From assembly GCA_017480245.1 (NCBI GenBank), contig JAFVBA010000012.1, positions 62,001 to 126,000 on the forward strand: DNA of 64,000 nt, written 5' to 3'. The notes beneath the pieces are model-generated. The model was given only the letters and a program-made list of their open reading frames with translations, ran no database searches and was not told where the DNA came from. This DNA comes from Bacteroidales bacterium. Lineage in GTDB: Bacteria; Bacteroidota; Bacteroidia; Bacteroidales; P3. A program made the position numbers and the translations under genes. The stretch's first letter is position 1, and each line of letters begins with the position of its first letter. This document shows positions 10,401 through 16,987 of the stretch, in pieces.

Positions 10401-11134
10401 CGGGTATCAAAAGGTTCAGAAGTTCTATAAGAAACCATTACTTCAAATTTATTCTGTGGCGGTCTTAATGTAACCATTGTTGAACCTCCGATAGCTTCAC
10501 CAATACTTGCAGGTGTTCCCCCAAGAATAACTTGAATTTCCTGAATTGCAGATTTTGGAACATTTACAGAGCCTTGCTTTTTAGCTCCATTAACGTAGTT
10601 CTGCATATCAGATTCACCTCTGGCACTACCAGCGCTTCCGTCTCCGTTATCTGTAATACCACCGACAGAAGCAATAATACCATCAACAGAAGTTGCAGAC
10701 ATTTTTTCAATTTCTTCTGCAGAAAGACGTTTTCCTTGCTCTGCCGCTCCGATATCAATCAACGGAACTGCACGCTCTACGACTTCAACAACATCCAACA
10801 TTTCTGAAGTAGGTTCCATTTGTATGTTACCTTCTCTTGAGAAACCTGATGCGGAAACCTTAATACCAGTCTTTAAAACGGATTTATACCCCATAAAAGA
10901 AGCCTGCATGTCATATGTACCAGGATTCAGATTCTTGATTTGGAAGTTACCGTCTATATCCGTAGCGGCACCTCCCATCTGCTGTCCGTTCTGAGTTACA
11001 ATGACATTAACAAATGGCAAGGGTTCTCCTGTTTTTGCATCGGTAATCGTACCAACCAGGATGCCCTGTGCGATTACCAAATTGGCCGTAATTAACAGCC
11101 CCAGCGTAATTAATATTCTCTTAAGCATACTCAT
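7451..11134 (-). CDS. TonB-dependent receptor with N-terminal carboxypeptidase-regulatory-like domain
   Basis: The 1227-residue outer-membrane receptor has a signal peptide (LKRILITLGLLITANLVIAQ), a carboxypeptidase-regulatory-like Ig domain at about 25-115 (GTITDAKTGEPLPFVNVIV, DIDGNFQIKNLNPGTYDMQ), a plug at about 130-230 (SAIQEIQVILGGTPASIGEA) and a long barrel ending in an aromatic strand (RRFEIGVSYSF). The fold resembles SusC-like receptors, but no SusD lipoprotein gene is nearby. The partners are a small membrane protein upstream and the giant T9SS-type protein and PorV/PorQ-like porin downstream, so it may serve that surface system rather than glycan uptake. The substrate is unknown. 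A second in-frame ATG two codons on (MLKRI) is an equally good start. Confidence 0.92.
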   Translation of the reverse strand: MSMLKRILITLGLLITANLVIAQGILVGTITDAKTGEPLPFVNVIVTQNGQQMGGAATDIDGNFQIKNLNPGTYDMQASFMGYKSVLKTGIKVSASGFSREGNIQMEPTSEMLDVVEVVERAVPLIDIGAAEQGKRLSAEEIEKMSATSVDGIIASVGGITDNGDGSAGSARGESDMQNYVNGAKKQGSVNVPKSAIQEIQVILGGTPASIGEAIGGSTMVTLRPPQNKFEVMVSYRTSEPFDTRGYHRGEFYLTGPVWTKTSETGSEKTILGFRLSGFESYVHDPYRRPKDRWYFMSKDDVRQRIEQSPLVLDPTTGSIQYAASYLTADDFKRVGRKPNLWSNTVYLEGGLDFRPTETTALKINGEYIYSIGKNGSLASMLLNNDNNSESKSNSFQIMADFSQRLSSNEGSSKIKDVVFSLLGSYQRQYSETYNKNFKDDFFRYGHIGTFVTHKRPTYALTKMDIDGDGLEEYVYEQNGWLDYQVDFTPSDDNPGLAAYTNQLYNDEMFADYRSAWINYVNIRAYNGLINGDTPGSIYGMYTNVGVPSTSFSKAEQQSIYATAKITAGIGKHSLELGFQYDQQIYRSYSLAAGSLWTLMRQEANQHILYRNLDNPIIDYSGYYPVVSYERNIDEGSQTYFDREFRQRMNLSGTDYIDIDKYDPSTFSLDMFSADELYNQGNSVVSFLGYDYTGKKLSGKTSLQDYFNGTNGKRELGAWQPIYMAGYIQDQFNFRDLIFNIGVRVDRFDGNQMGMKDPYLLYSAYTVADLKANGRTDIPEGVPNDAIVYVNTLNSSLSENFLGVQITGYRSGEGSASTWYAASGEIVSDPQKVKGASGQPLPFRKGALRDTGLPENISTDAFKDYEPQVVAMPRIAFSFPVSDKSEFKASYDIIARRPSSGTWMASYSSYLFMEKMDGAALTNPNLKPEKITNYELGFQQVLSESSALSISAYYKQTRDLINLVQYTGADPTTMYYSYDNQDFRTTKGLTIGYDLRRSKNVRINANYTLQYAEGTTGLPTSTIVSLIRAGYPNVKMMFPISDDRRHAFKLGLDFRFPGGDKYNGPVTQKIVKGKNGEEDKVRTIKWLQNFGVNITGLAESGAPYTRYFSQTQSTIVGSYRGSRLPWIFRLDMTVNKTFIVKVGKRNTYLDVFCTVYNLLDTKNITGVFGVTGDPDDNGYLTDPETQTIIRTQLDEKAYRNYYFMYLDNGSYNYASPRRFEIGVSYSF

Positions 11135-11157
11135 ATAGTGTTATTGATTTATATTCA

Positions 11158-11484
11158 TTATTTATAAGGTCTGTCTAATATAGAAGAATAGATAACTGCT
11201 TTTCTTAGATTAAAATCACTCATATCTTTTTCTTCCGTTATCGAATTAGTTCTGATTGTATTATCTCTTGAAACAGTTTTCTTTTCTTCATAATTATTAG
11301 TTTCGTAATTATTAATTATAGGGTCTTTTTTTACTTCCTGCTCATCACCTTGAGAAGAAAACATTTTTGCCCAATCATCAAAAACAGTTTTTCCTCCTGT
11401 GGAATTATCCTCAGGATTCTTCTTTATCTTAGAAAGAATAGAAACAACTGCTCCGATTAATAATACTAAAACTAAACCTTCCAT
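11158..11484 (-). CDS. Small single-pass membrane protein of unknown function
   Basis: The 108-residue protein has one N-terminal membrane segment (MEGLVLVLLIGAVVSILSKI), a charged and Asn-rich linker at about 25-85, and a short ordered tail (MSDFNLRKAVIYSSILDRPYK). The tail resembles a conserved end I recall in small Bacteroidales proteins of this kind, but I recognise no family. It would be anchored in the inner membrane with the tail in the cytoplasm or be a short anchor for a partner. It lies 23 bp upstream of the TonB receptor and downstream of secDF, so it could belong to either unit; the hairpin at 11493-11526 favours grouping with the receptor. Confidence 0.75.
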   Translation of the reverse strand: MEGLVLVLLIGAVVSILSKIKKNPEDNSTGGKTVFDDWAKMFSSQGDEQEVKKDPIINNYETNNYEEKKTVSRDNTIRTNSITEEKDMSDFNLRKAVIYSSILDRPYK

Positions 11485-11492
11485 ATTTATAT

Positions 11493-11526
11493 AAGAGTCT
11501 CACGGTAAAATAACCGCAAGACTCTT
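11493..11526 (-). terminator. Hairpin between secDF and the small membrane protein gene
   Basis: AAGAGTCT at 11493-11500 pairs with AGACTCTT at 11519-11526, and an inner CGGT/ACCG stem continues it after a 2-nt internal loop. The following minus-strand tract is AU-rich but not a clean U run, so partial termination or mRNA stabilisation is as likely as full termination. Confidence 0.6.
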
Positions 11527-11533
11527 TGTTCAT

Positions 11534-14500
11534 TTATTTTTTATCACTAACAACTTCTTTGTTTTTTCTTGTTATCAAATAGTAAGCAGTAGGACATGCT
11601 ACACACAAAGATGCAAAACATCCAGTTGCAATACCGATGAACATTGAGAATGAAAATCCTCTCAAACCTTCACCACCAAACAAGAATATAATTAACAATG
11701 TCAATAATGTTGTTCCCAATGTATTGAATGTACGGCTCAATGTTTGATTCATTGCATCGTTCATTAACTTACCGTAATTCTCTTTAGGGAATAGTTTAAC
11801 ATTCTCTCTTACACGGTCAAACACAATAACAGTATCGTTGATTGAATAACCGATAACCGTCAATACAACGGCAACAAACTGTTGATCCACCTCTAATGTG
11901 AATGGCAATATCTTATTGAATAAAGAGAATGCTCCGATAGTTATCAACGCATCGAAAGACAATGATGCCAAACCAGCCAAACCGTATTGCCATTTATTAA
12001 ATCTTATAGCAATGTAGATAAATATCAATACCAAAGATATAATAACTGCAATGATTGCAGAGCGTTGAATATCCTCCGCCATAGTAGGTCCGACTATTTC
12101 AGAACTGATAATTCCCAAAGGAGAAGTTTCAGTTGATTGGAATTTTCTTTCAGTTATGGATTTATCTTTGAATAAATCTTTAGTTCCGTTAAACAATTTG
12201 GAGATAACCTCACGTTTAACTTCTTCACTGTCTTCTTTTACTTTATAATCGGTAGTAACCTTTACTTGATAGTTTGGTCCGTAAGTCTTAACCTCAGGAG
12301 CAGAACCAAATTCTTTTGTCAAAGATGATTTTACATTTTCTGGAGTAACATCTTGGTCAAAACGAATCACATAAGTTCTACCTCCTGCGAAATCAACACC
12401 GAAGTCTAAGCCTTTAATAGCCAATGAACCTATTGCAAGCAATCCTAATATTGCAACAACAATCATTTGTTTCTTGTGAGTTCCTACGAAATTAACTTTA
12501 GGATTTTCTAAGAAATGCTGAGTAAGTTTAGTATAGAATGCAATGTTTGCTTTCTTTTCACCTTTGCGGTTTAACAATGCTTCAAAGACTAATCTTGAAA
12601 TAAAGATACCGCAGAATAATGAAGTAAGGATACCTATACATAATGTAATAGCAAAACCTTGTACAGGACCGCTACCGAAATAAGCAAGAACGATACCTGT
12701 CAATAATGTAGTAACGTTACCGTCTATAATAGCGGAATATGCAACTTTGTATCCGTCAGCAATAGCACTCGCAATATTCTTTCCTTTTAATATTTCTTCT
12801 TTTACACGCTCATTAATAATAACGTTGGCATCCACAGCCATACCCATAGTAAGTACAATACCTGCGATACCAGGCAAAGTCAATACTGCGCCCAATGATG
12901 CAAGAACTCCGAATAAGAAGAATAAGTTACAAATCAATGCAACACATGCAGCAATACCGGCAGTGCTGTAGAAGAATATCATATAAATAAGTACAAGAAT
13001 AAATGCAAATAAGAATGAAATCATACCAGCTCTGATTGATTCTTCTCCTAATGAAGGTCCGACAACAGACTCCTGAACGATTTTTGCAGGAGCAGTTAAT
13101 TTACCTGACTTTAATATATTTGCTAAGTCCTTAGTTTCATCAACGGTGAATGAACCTGAAATTTCAGAACGTCCTCCAGTGATTTCGCTATTAACTCTAG
13201 GTGCAGAATAAACTGCGCTGTCCAAAACGATAGCGATACATTCTCCTTTATGATTTGCAGTTATCTTTGCCCATTTACTTGCAGCCTCACTCTTCATTAC
13301 CATTGTAACAACAGGGTTACCTTGTTGGTTAAAGTCATCTTTAGCATCAGAAATAACATCTCCGTCTAACAAAGCAGCACGGCTTTTATCCAAATGAATA
13401 GCATAAAGTTCGTATTGATTGGTCTTATTAATAGGTTTAGCACTCCATAAGAACATTATGTCTTTAGGAAGTACCTTACAATCTTTCAATAATCTTGTAA
13501 TCTCATCTTTATTAGCAGAAGATGCAGTACCAACAGCTAATGTCATCTGAGGATTTCCGAAAGAAGAGAACAATGATGTCAAAGGATGAGATTTTTGTAC
13601 AGCAGAAAGAGTATCATTTGCTTTTGCAGAATTTTCTGCTAATTCACTTACACTCTCAGTTGAAGATTCAGAATTAACTTCGGTTGATTTTCCGCTATTA
13701 ACAGCAGCCAACCAAGAATCTGCCTCCTGAATAGCTTTATATGCTTTATTCAAATCTTTCTCAACTAACCAAAATTGCAACTGAGCGCTACCTTCCAAAA
13801 GTTTAGCTACACGTTGAGGGTCTTTAATACCCGGAAGTTCTATTGCAATTCTCTCAGATTGGTCTAATTTCTGAATTGTAGGTTGTGCAACTCCGAATTT
13901 ATCTATACGTTTTGATAAAACCTGAAAAGTTCTTTCGTAAGAATCCGTACATTCTTTTCTAATTGCACTTATAACTTGGGAATTTGAAGAAGTGGCTGTA
14001 ATTCCTTTATCTTGTAATTTAACTCTGAAAAATGAAGAAAGGTCAATTTTTTGCTTATTATTAGCATTATTAACCGCTTTTTCAAAACAATCTATATACT
14101 TACCTCCGTCGTTGCGGTGGATTGTTGTTGCATTGTCAATCAGAGAAACTAAAACAGGGTCGTTTGGATTAATTGCTAAATTTTTGATAACATCAACGGT
14201 TGAAACTTCCATCATCACGTTCATACCGCCCTTTAAGTCCAAACCTAAATTAATTTCTCTTGCCTTACATTCTTTGTAAGTGAATTTACGCATGAATAAG
14301 AAATTGTATACCGGCTGTTCCGAAACGGAATCAAGGTAAGCATTTTCTCTTGCGCTTGAAATTGAATCAAATACTTCTTGATAACGTAATTCGTTACCTT
14401 CAGACAATTTCTTTGCCTCGTTTTGTGCGAATTGGTTTGTTGCATATTCTTTCGCATTTGACTCTACCCTTTTGGTAAAGTACGTGAAGGAAAGTTGATA

Positions 14501-14557
14501 TATACAAATCAATGCGAACACAATGGCAATGACCTTAATAGCTCCTTTGTTCTTCAT
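11534..14557 (-). CDS. secDF: Protein translocase subunit SecDF (fused)
   Basis: SecD and SecF are joined in one 1007-residue polytopic inner-membrane protein that uses proton motive force to help export through SecYEG. The SecD half shows GLDLKGGMNVMMEV near residue 105, a long periplasmic domain with an RIDKFGVAQPTIQ segment, and AMAVDANVIINERVKEE in its membrane part. The SecF half starts near residue 725 with DFGVDFAGGRTYVIRF and has GYSINDTVIVFDRVREN. Twelve membrane segments are expected. A fused SecDF is usual in Bacteroidota. The periplasmic domain contains a Ser/Asn/Glu-rich stretch at about 280-320 (STESVSELAENSAKANDT), a low-complexity linker. A TAACTTTG box lies 48 bp upstream of the start. 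Confidence 0.97.
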   Translation of the reverse strand: MKNKGAIKVIAIVFALICIYQLSFTYFTKRVESNAKEYATNQFAQNEAKKLSEGNELRYQEVFDSISSARENAYLDSVSEQPVYNFLFMRKFTYKECKAREINLGLDLKGGMNVMMEVSTVDVIKNLAINPNDPVLVSLIDNATTIHRNDGGKYIDCFEKAVNNANNKQKIDLSSFFRVKLQDKGITATSSNSQVISAIRKECTDSYERTFQVLSKRIDKFGVAQPTIQKLDQSERIAIELPGIKDPQRVAKLLEGSAQLQFWLVEKDLNKAYKAIQEADSWLAAVNSGKSTEVNSESSTESVSELAENSAKANDTLSAVQKSHPLTSLFSSFGNPQMTLAVGTASSANKDEITRLLKDCKVLPKDIMFLWSAKPINKTNQYELYAIHLDKSRAALLDGDVISDAKDDFNQQGNPVVTMVMKSEAASKWAKITANHKGECIAIVLDSAVYSAPRVNSEITGGRSEISGSFTVDETKDLANILKSGKLTAPAKIVQESVVGPSLGEESIRAGMISFLFAFILVLIYMIFFYSTAGIAACVALICNLFFLFGVLASLGAVLTLPGIAGIVLTMGMAVDANVIINERVKEEILKGKNIASAIADGYKVAYSAIIDGNVTTLLTGIVLAYFGSGPVQGFAITLCIGILTSLFCGIFISRLVFEALLNRKGEKKANIAFYTKLTQHFLENPKVNFVGTHKKQMIVVAILGLLAIGSLAIKGLDFGVDFAGGRTYVIRFDQDVTPENVKSSLTKEFGSAPEVKTYGPNYQVKVTTDYKVKEDSEEVKREVISKLFNGTKDLFKDKSITERKFQSTETSPLGIISSEIVGPTMAEDIQRSAIIAVIISLVLIFIYIAIRFNKWQYGLAGLASLSFDALITIGAFSLFNKILPFTLEVDQQFVAVVLTVIGYSINDTVIVFDRVRENVKLFPKENYGKLMNDAMNQTLSRTFNTLGTTLLTLLIIFLFGGEGLRGFSFSMFIGIATGCFASLCVACPTAYYLITRKNKEVVSDKK

Positions 14558-14604
14558 ATATTTTTATTAAATTTTTATTAGTTTTCATTAGTTTTTTAAA
14601 GTTG

Positions 14605-14612
14605 CAAAGTTA
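14605..14612 (-). promoter_or_regulatory. secDF: secDF promoter, -7 box TAACTTTG
   Basis: The minus strand reads TAACTTTG, a match to the Bacteroidota -7 consensus TAnnTTTG, 48 bp before the secDF start. No good -33 TTTG at the usual 19-20 bp spacing is visible. Confidence 0.5.
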
Positions 14613-15073
14613 GAAGTTTATTTGCAAACTGCATAATTTCTCGCAATTTTTTTACAAAAAAAATGAATTTTCAAATTATAAATTACTGAAAACAAATTTT
14701 TTAATTTTCCGTTCATATCTCACTACCTCAAATTTTGAAAAACAAAAATCACAAAGTTCATACATTATAATATACTCATTAGTCAATAAAATTTATTTTC
14801 AACTCAAATTTTATAAATCGGCAATAATTGCAGCCTTTCGCTCTTATTTTTACGCCCAATGCAGATTTCCCGCCGCCCTTTCGCAATTTATTCCAGAAAA
14901 AACTATTTTTTTACACTAAAAAAACTCTTTTTTTGACCATAAAAAACAGTTTTTTTGAAAATAATATGCGAAAGGGCGGCAAAAAGAACTTTAAGGGCGG
15001 AAAAAATATCACTTTCGGCATCCGTAAATTCAAAAAAATTATCAATTTTTCATATTTATACTGCAAAAAATAA
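14613..15073. other. Divergent intergenic region between secDF and MFS transporter
   Basis: This strongly AT-rich region holds no convincing gene. Short reading frames here cross the large palindrome at 14872-14980 and read as Phe/Lys-rich low complexity. It carries the promoters of the two divergent genes and the palindrome, and I saw nothing else recognisable. Confidence 0.6.
14872..14980. repeat. Large palindrome with GC-rich arms and A/T modules
   Basis: Perfect 14-bp arms GCCGCCCTTTCGCA (14872-14885) and TGCGAAAGGGCGGC (14967-14980) flank three A6-7/CNN/T7 modules starting at 14897, 14918 and 14941 (21, 23 and 22 bp long). The inner modules also pair across the centre, so the whole 109 bp could form a cruciform or a long RNA hairpin. 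It lies upstream of both secDF and the MFS gene. The GC-rich arms stand out against the AT-rich background. Confidence 0.85.
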
Positions 15074-15081
15074 TATCTTTG
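15074..15081 (+). promoter_or_regulatory. MFS transporter promoter, -7 box TATCTTTG
   Basis: TATCTTTG matches TAnnTTTG and lies 32 bp before the ATG at 15114. No clear -33 element is visible. Confidence 0.5.
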
Positions 15082-15113
15082 CAGTTTGAAAATCATTTAA
15101 AATTTTTACGAAT

Positions 15114-16553
15114 ATGACAGAAAAAATTCAAAAACTAATTAATGACAGTCCTGCTATGCGTTGGACTGCGCTGATTCTCATCGCTTTGATGATGTTTTTC
15201 GGCTACATGTTTGTGGACTTAATGTCCCCGCTTCAACAAATGATTGAGGCTGAAAGAGGATGGACTCCGAGCGCATTCGGAACTTATGCCGCAGGCGAGT
15301 ATATCCTTAATGTCTGCGGATTTCTTATCATCGCAGGTATTATTTTGGACAAATGCGGAATACGTTTCACAGGAACATTGTCCGCCTCGCTTATGTTTAT
15401 CGGAGCGTGCATCAAATTTATGGCAGTAAGCGACTGGTTCCAAACAACTTCGCTTAACGAATGGCTGAACACTTGGTGGGTTGCAATGCCAGGCAGTGCT
15501 AAAATGGCTGCATTCGGATTTATGATATTCGGTTGTGGATGCGAAATGGCCGGTATCACAGTTTCCCGTGCTATTGCTAAATGGTTTGAAGGTAAAGAGA
15601 TGGCTTTGGCTATGGGATTGGAAATGGCTATCGCCCGCGTGGGTGTTTTCGCTATCTTCTCCATATCTCCTTGGATTGCTACGCACTTAGGACAGTCTAT
15701 GTTCGGGAAAACAACCGTTGTTGCCTCTGTTGCATTCTGCACAACCTTATTATTAATAGGTTTAATCTTCTTCTTGGTGTTCTGCGTTATGGACAAAAAA
15801 TTTGACCATCAATTAGGACAAAAAGCAGCAGCCGAAGGAGCAAGCGAAGAAGAGTTCAAAGTAAGCGATATAGGCAAGATATTGTCCTCACAAACATTCT
15901 GGGTTGTCGCTTTATTATGTGTTCTTTACTATTCTGCAATATTCCCGTTCCAAAGATACGGAGCAAATATGTTGCAGTGTAATATCGGTAATATGTCTGC
16001 ACAAGAGGCTTCAAACATATTCCGTTGGTTCCCTATAGGTGCCGCAGTTATTACGCCGTTCCTTGGTAATTTCCTTGACAGAAAAGGAAAAGGTGCAACG
16101 ATGTTAATCTTCGGTGCATTATTATTGATTGTCTGCCACTTGGTATTCGCATTCCTATTACCTGCAACTCACAGCAAAGTATTGGCATACGCAACCATCG
16201 TCATCTTGGGTGTATCCTTTGCATTGGTTCCTGCAGCTTTGTGGCCGAGTGTTCCAAAGATTATGGACCCTCGTTATTTAGGAAGCGCTTATTCACTAAT
16301 CTTCTGGGTACAAAACGTTGGTCTTTGCTTCGTTCCTATGCTTATCGGTTCAGTATTGGAATCTTCCAACGCAAATAACCCAGACGTTATATCAGCAAAA
16401 GCAAGCGGCGCAGAGTTTATCCCTTACAATTACACTACTCCGCTAATTATCTTCGCAAGTTTCGGTGTTTTAGCTTTATTAATCGCCCTTTATTTGAAAG
16501 TTATGGATTCTAAGAAACATCTTGGCTTAGAAGAACCGAACATTAAGAAATAA
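15114..16553 (+). CDS. MFS transporter (MFSD1-like)
   Basis: The 479-residue inner-membrane protein has about 12 hydrophobic segments and the major facilitator pattern. The first loop between segments 2 and 3 has ILDKCGIRFTGTL, a variant of the D-x(4)-R signature, and the second half has a matching FLDRKGKGATML. Overall it resembles the MFSD1-like group (lysosomal dipeptide exporters in eukaryotes, uncharacterised carriers in bacteria); this assignment rests on overall pattern only, so the substrate is not known. It is transcribed alone and diverges from secDF, followed by a hairpin terminator. Confidence 0.85.
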   Translation: MTEKIQKLINDSPAMRWTALILIALMMFFGYMFVDLMSPLQQMIEAERGWTPSAFGTYAAGEYILNVCGFLIIAGIILDKCGIRFTGTLSASLMFIGACIKFMAVSDWFQTTSLNEWLNTWWVAMPGSAKMAAFGFMIFGCGCEMAGITVSRAIAKWFEGKEMALAMGLEMAIARVGVFAIFSISPWIATHLGQSMFGKTTVVASVAFCTTLLLIGLIFFLVFCVMDKKFDHQLGQKAAAEGASEEEFKVSDIGKILSSQTFWVVALLCVLYYSAIFPFQRYGANMLQCNIGNMSAQEASNIFRWFPIGAAVITPFLGNFLDRKGKGATMLIFGALLLIVCHLVFAFLLPATHSKVLAYATIVILGVSFALVPAALWPSVPKIMDPRYLGSAYSLIFWVQNVGLCFVPMLIGSVLESSNANNPDVISAKASGAEFIPYNYTTPLIIFASFGVLALLIALYLKVMDSKKHLGLEEPNIKK

Positions 16554-16598
16554 GATTTTAATTAATAGCGCAAATAAATTATTTGTTTGCAAAAAGTT

Positions 16599-16630
16599 AA
16601 GAGGGATTTTTAATAAAAAGTCTCTCTTTT
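16599..16630 (+). terminator. Terminator of the MFS transporter gene
   Basis: AAGAGGGATTTTTA pairs imperfectly with TAAAAAGTCTCTCTT and is followed by TTCTATTTTTATT. The hairpin is 46 bp past the stop codon. Confidence 0.65.
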
Positions 16631-16898
16631 CTATTTTTATTAAATTATATCTTTATTTCACTGCAAACAAATCTATTAAGAAATTTTTATCATCTGATAA
16701 AATTCTCTGCAATTGCGAAAATAAAACATCAACTTTAAATCCCCATACATTAAATATTCAAGATAAATTATCAAATAATCTAATCCGTGCAATTCTCAGC
16801 CTATTTAAATAGCAAAATTTAATAATTATTATATTGTATTACAATAATATATAATTAATACAAAATATTATTAAAACAGATTCAGAATAAGAAAAAGC

Positions 16899-16953
16899 AA
16901 TCACTCAAAAGAATTTTTCGCAATCAAACGACAATTTATTCTTTTGAGTGATT
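16899..16953. terminator. Bidirectional hairpin before the TonB receptor 3' end
   Basis: Perfect 16-bp inverted arms AATCACTCAAAAGAAT (16899-16914) and ATTCTTTTGAGTGATT (16938-16953) are separated by 23 bp. The element is 35 bp past the receptor stop on the minus strand and could terminate transcription in both directions. Confidence 0.6.
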
Positions 16954-16987
16954 AACTTACAATAACACTAAAAAAGAAAATCTAATC

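Larger units (their letters stand above)
16554..16987. other. Convergent intergenic region, no gene
   Basis: The stretch is AT-rich and lies between the convergent MFS and TonB receptor genes. It contains a terminator for the MFS gene at its left end and a perfect 16-bp inverted repeat at its right end. I see no coding frame or RNA gene between them. Confidence 0.6.

Noticed and set aside
7451-11134. SusC/SusD polysaccharide utilisation locus
   Set aside because: No SusD lipoprotein, glycoside hydrolase or hybrid sensor is adjacent.
14828-15096. Short open frames on both strands in the secDF/MFS spacer
   Set aside because: They cross the palindrome and read as Phe/Lys low complexity; no start signal or family match.
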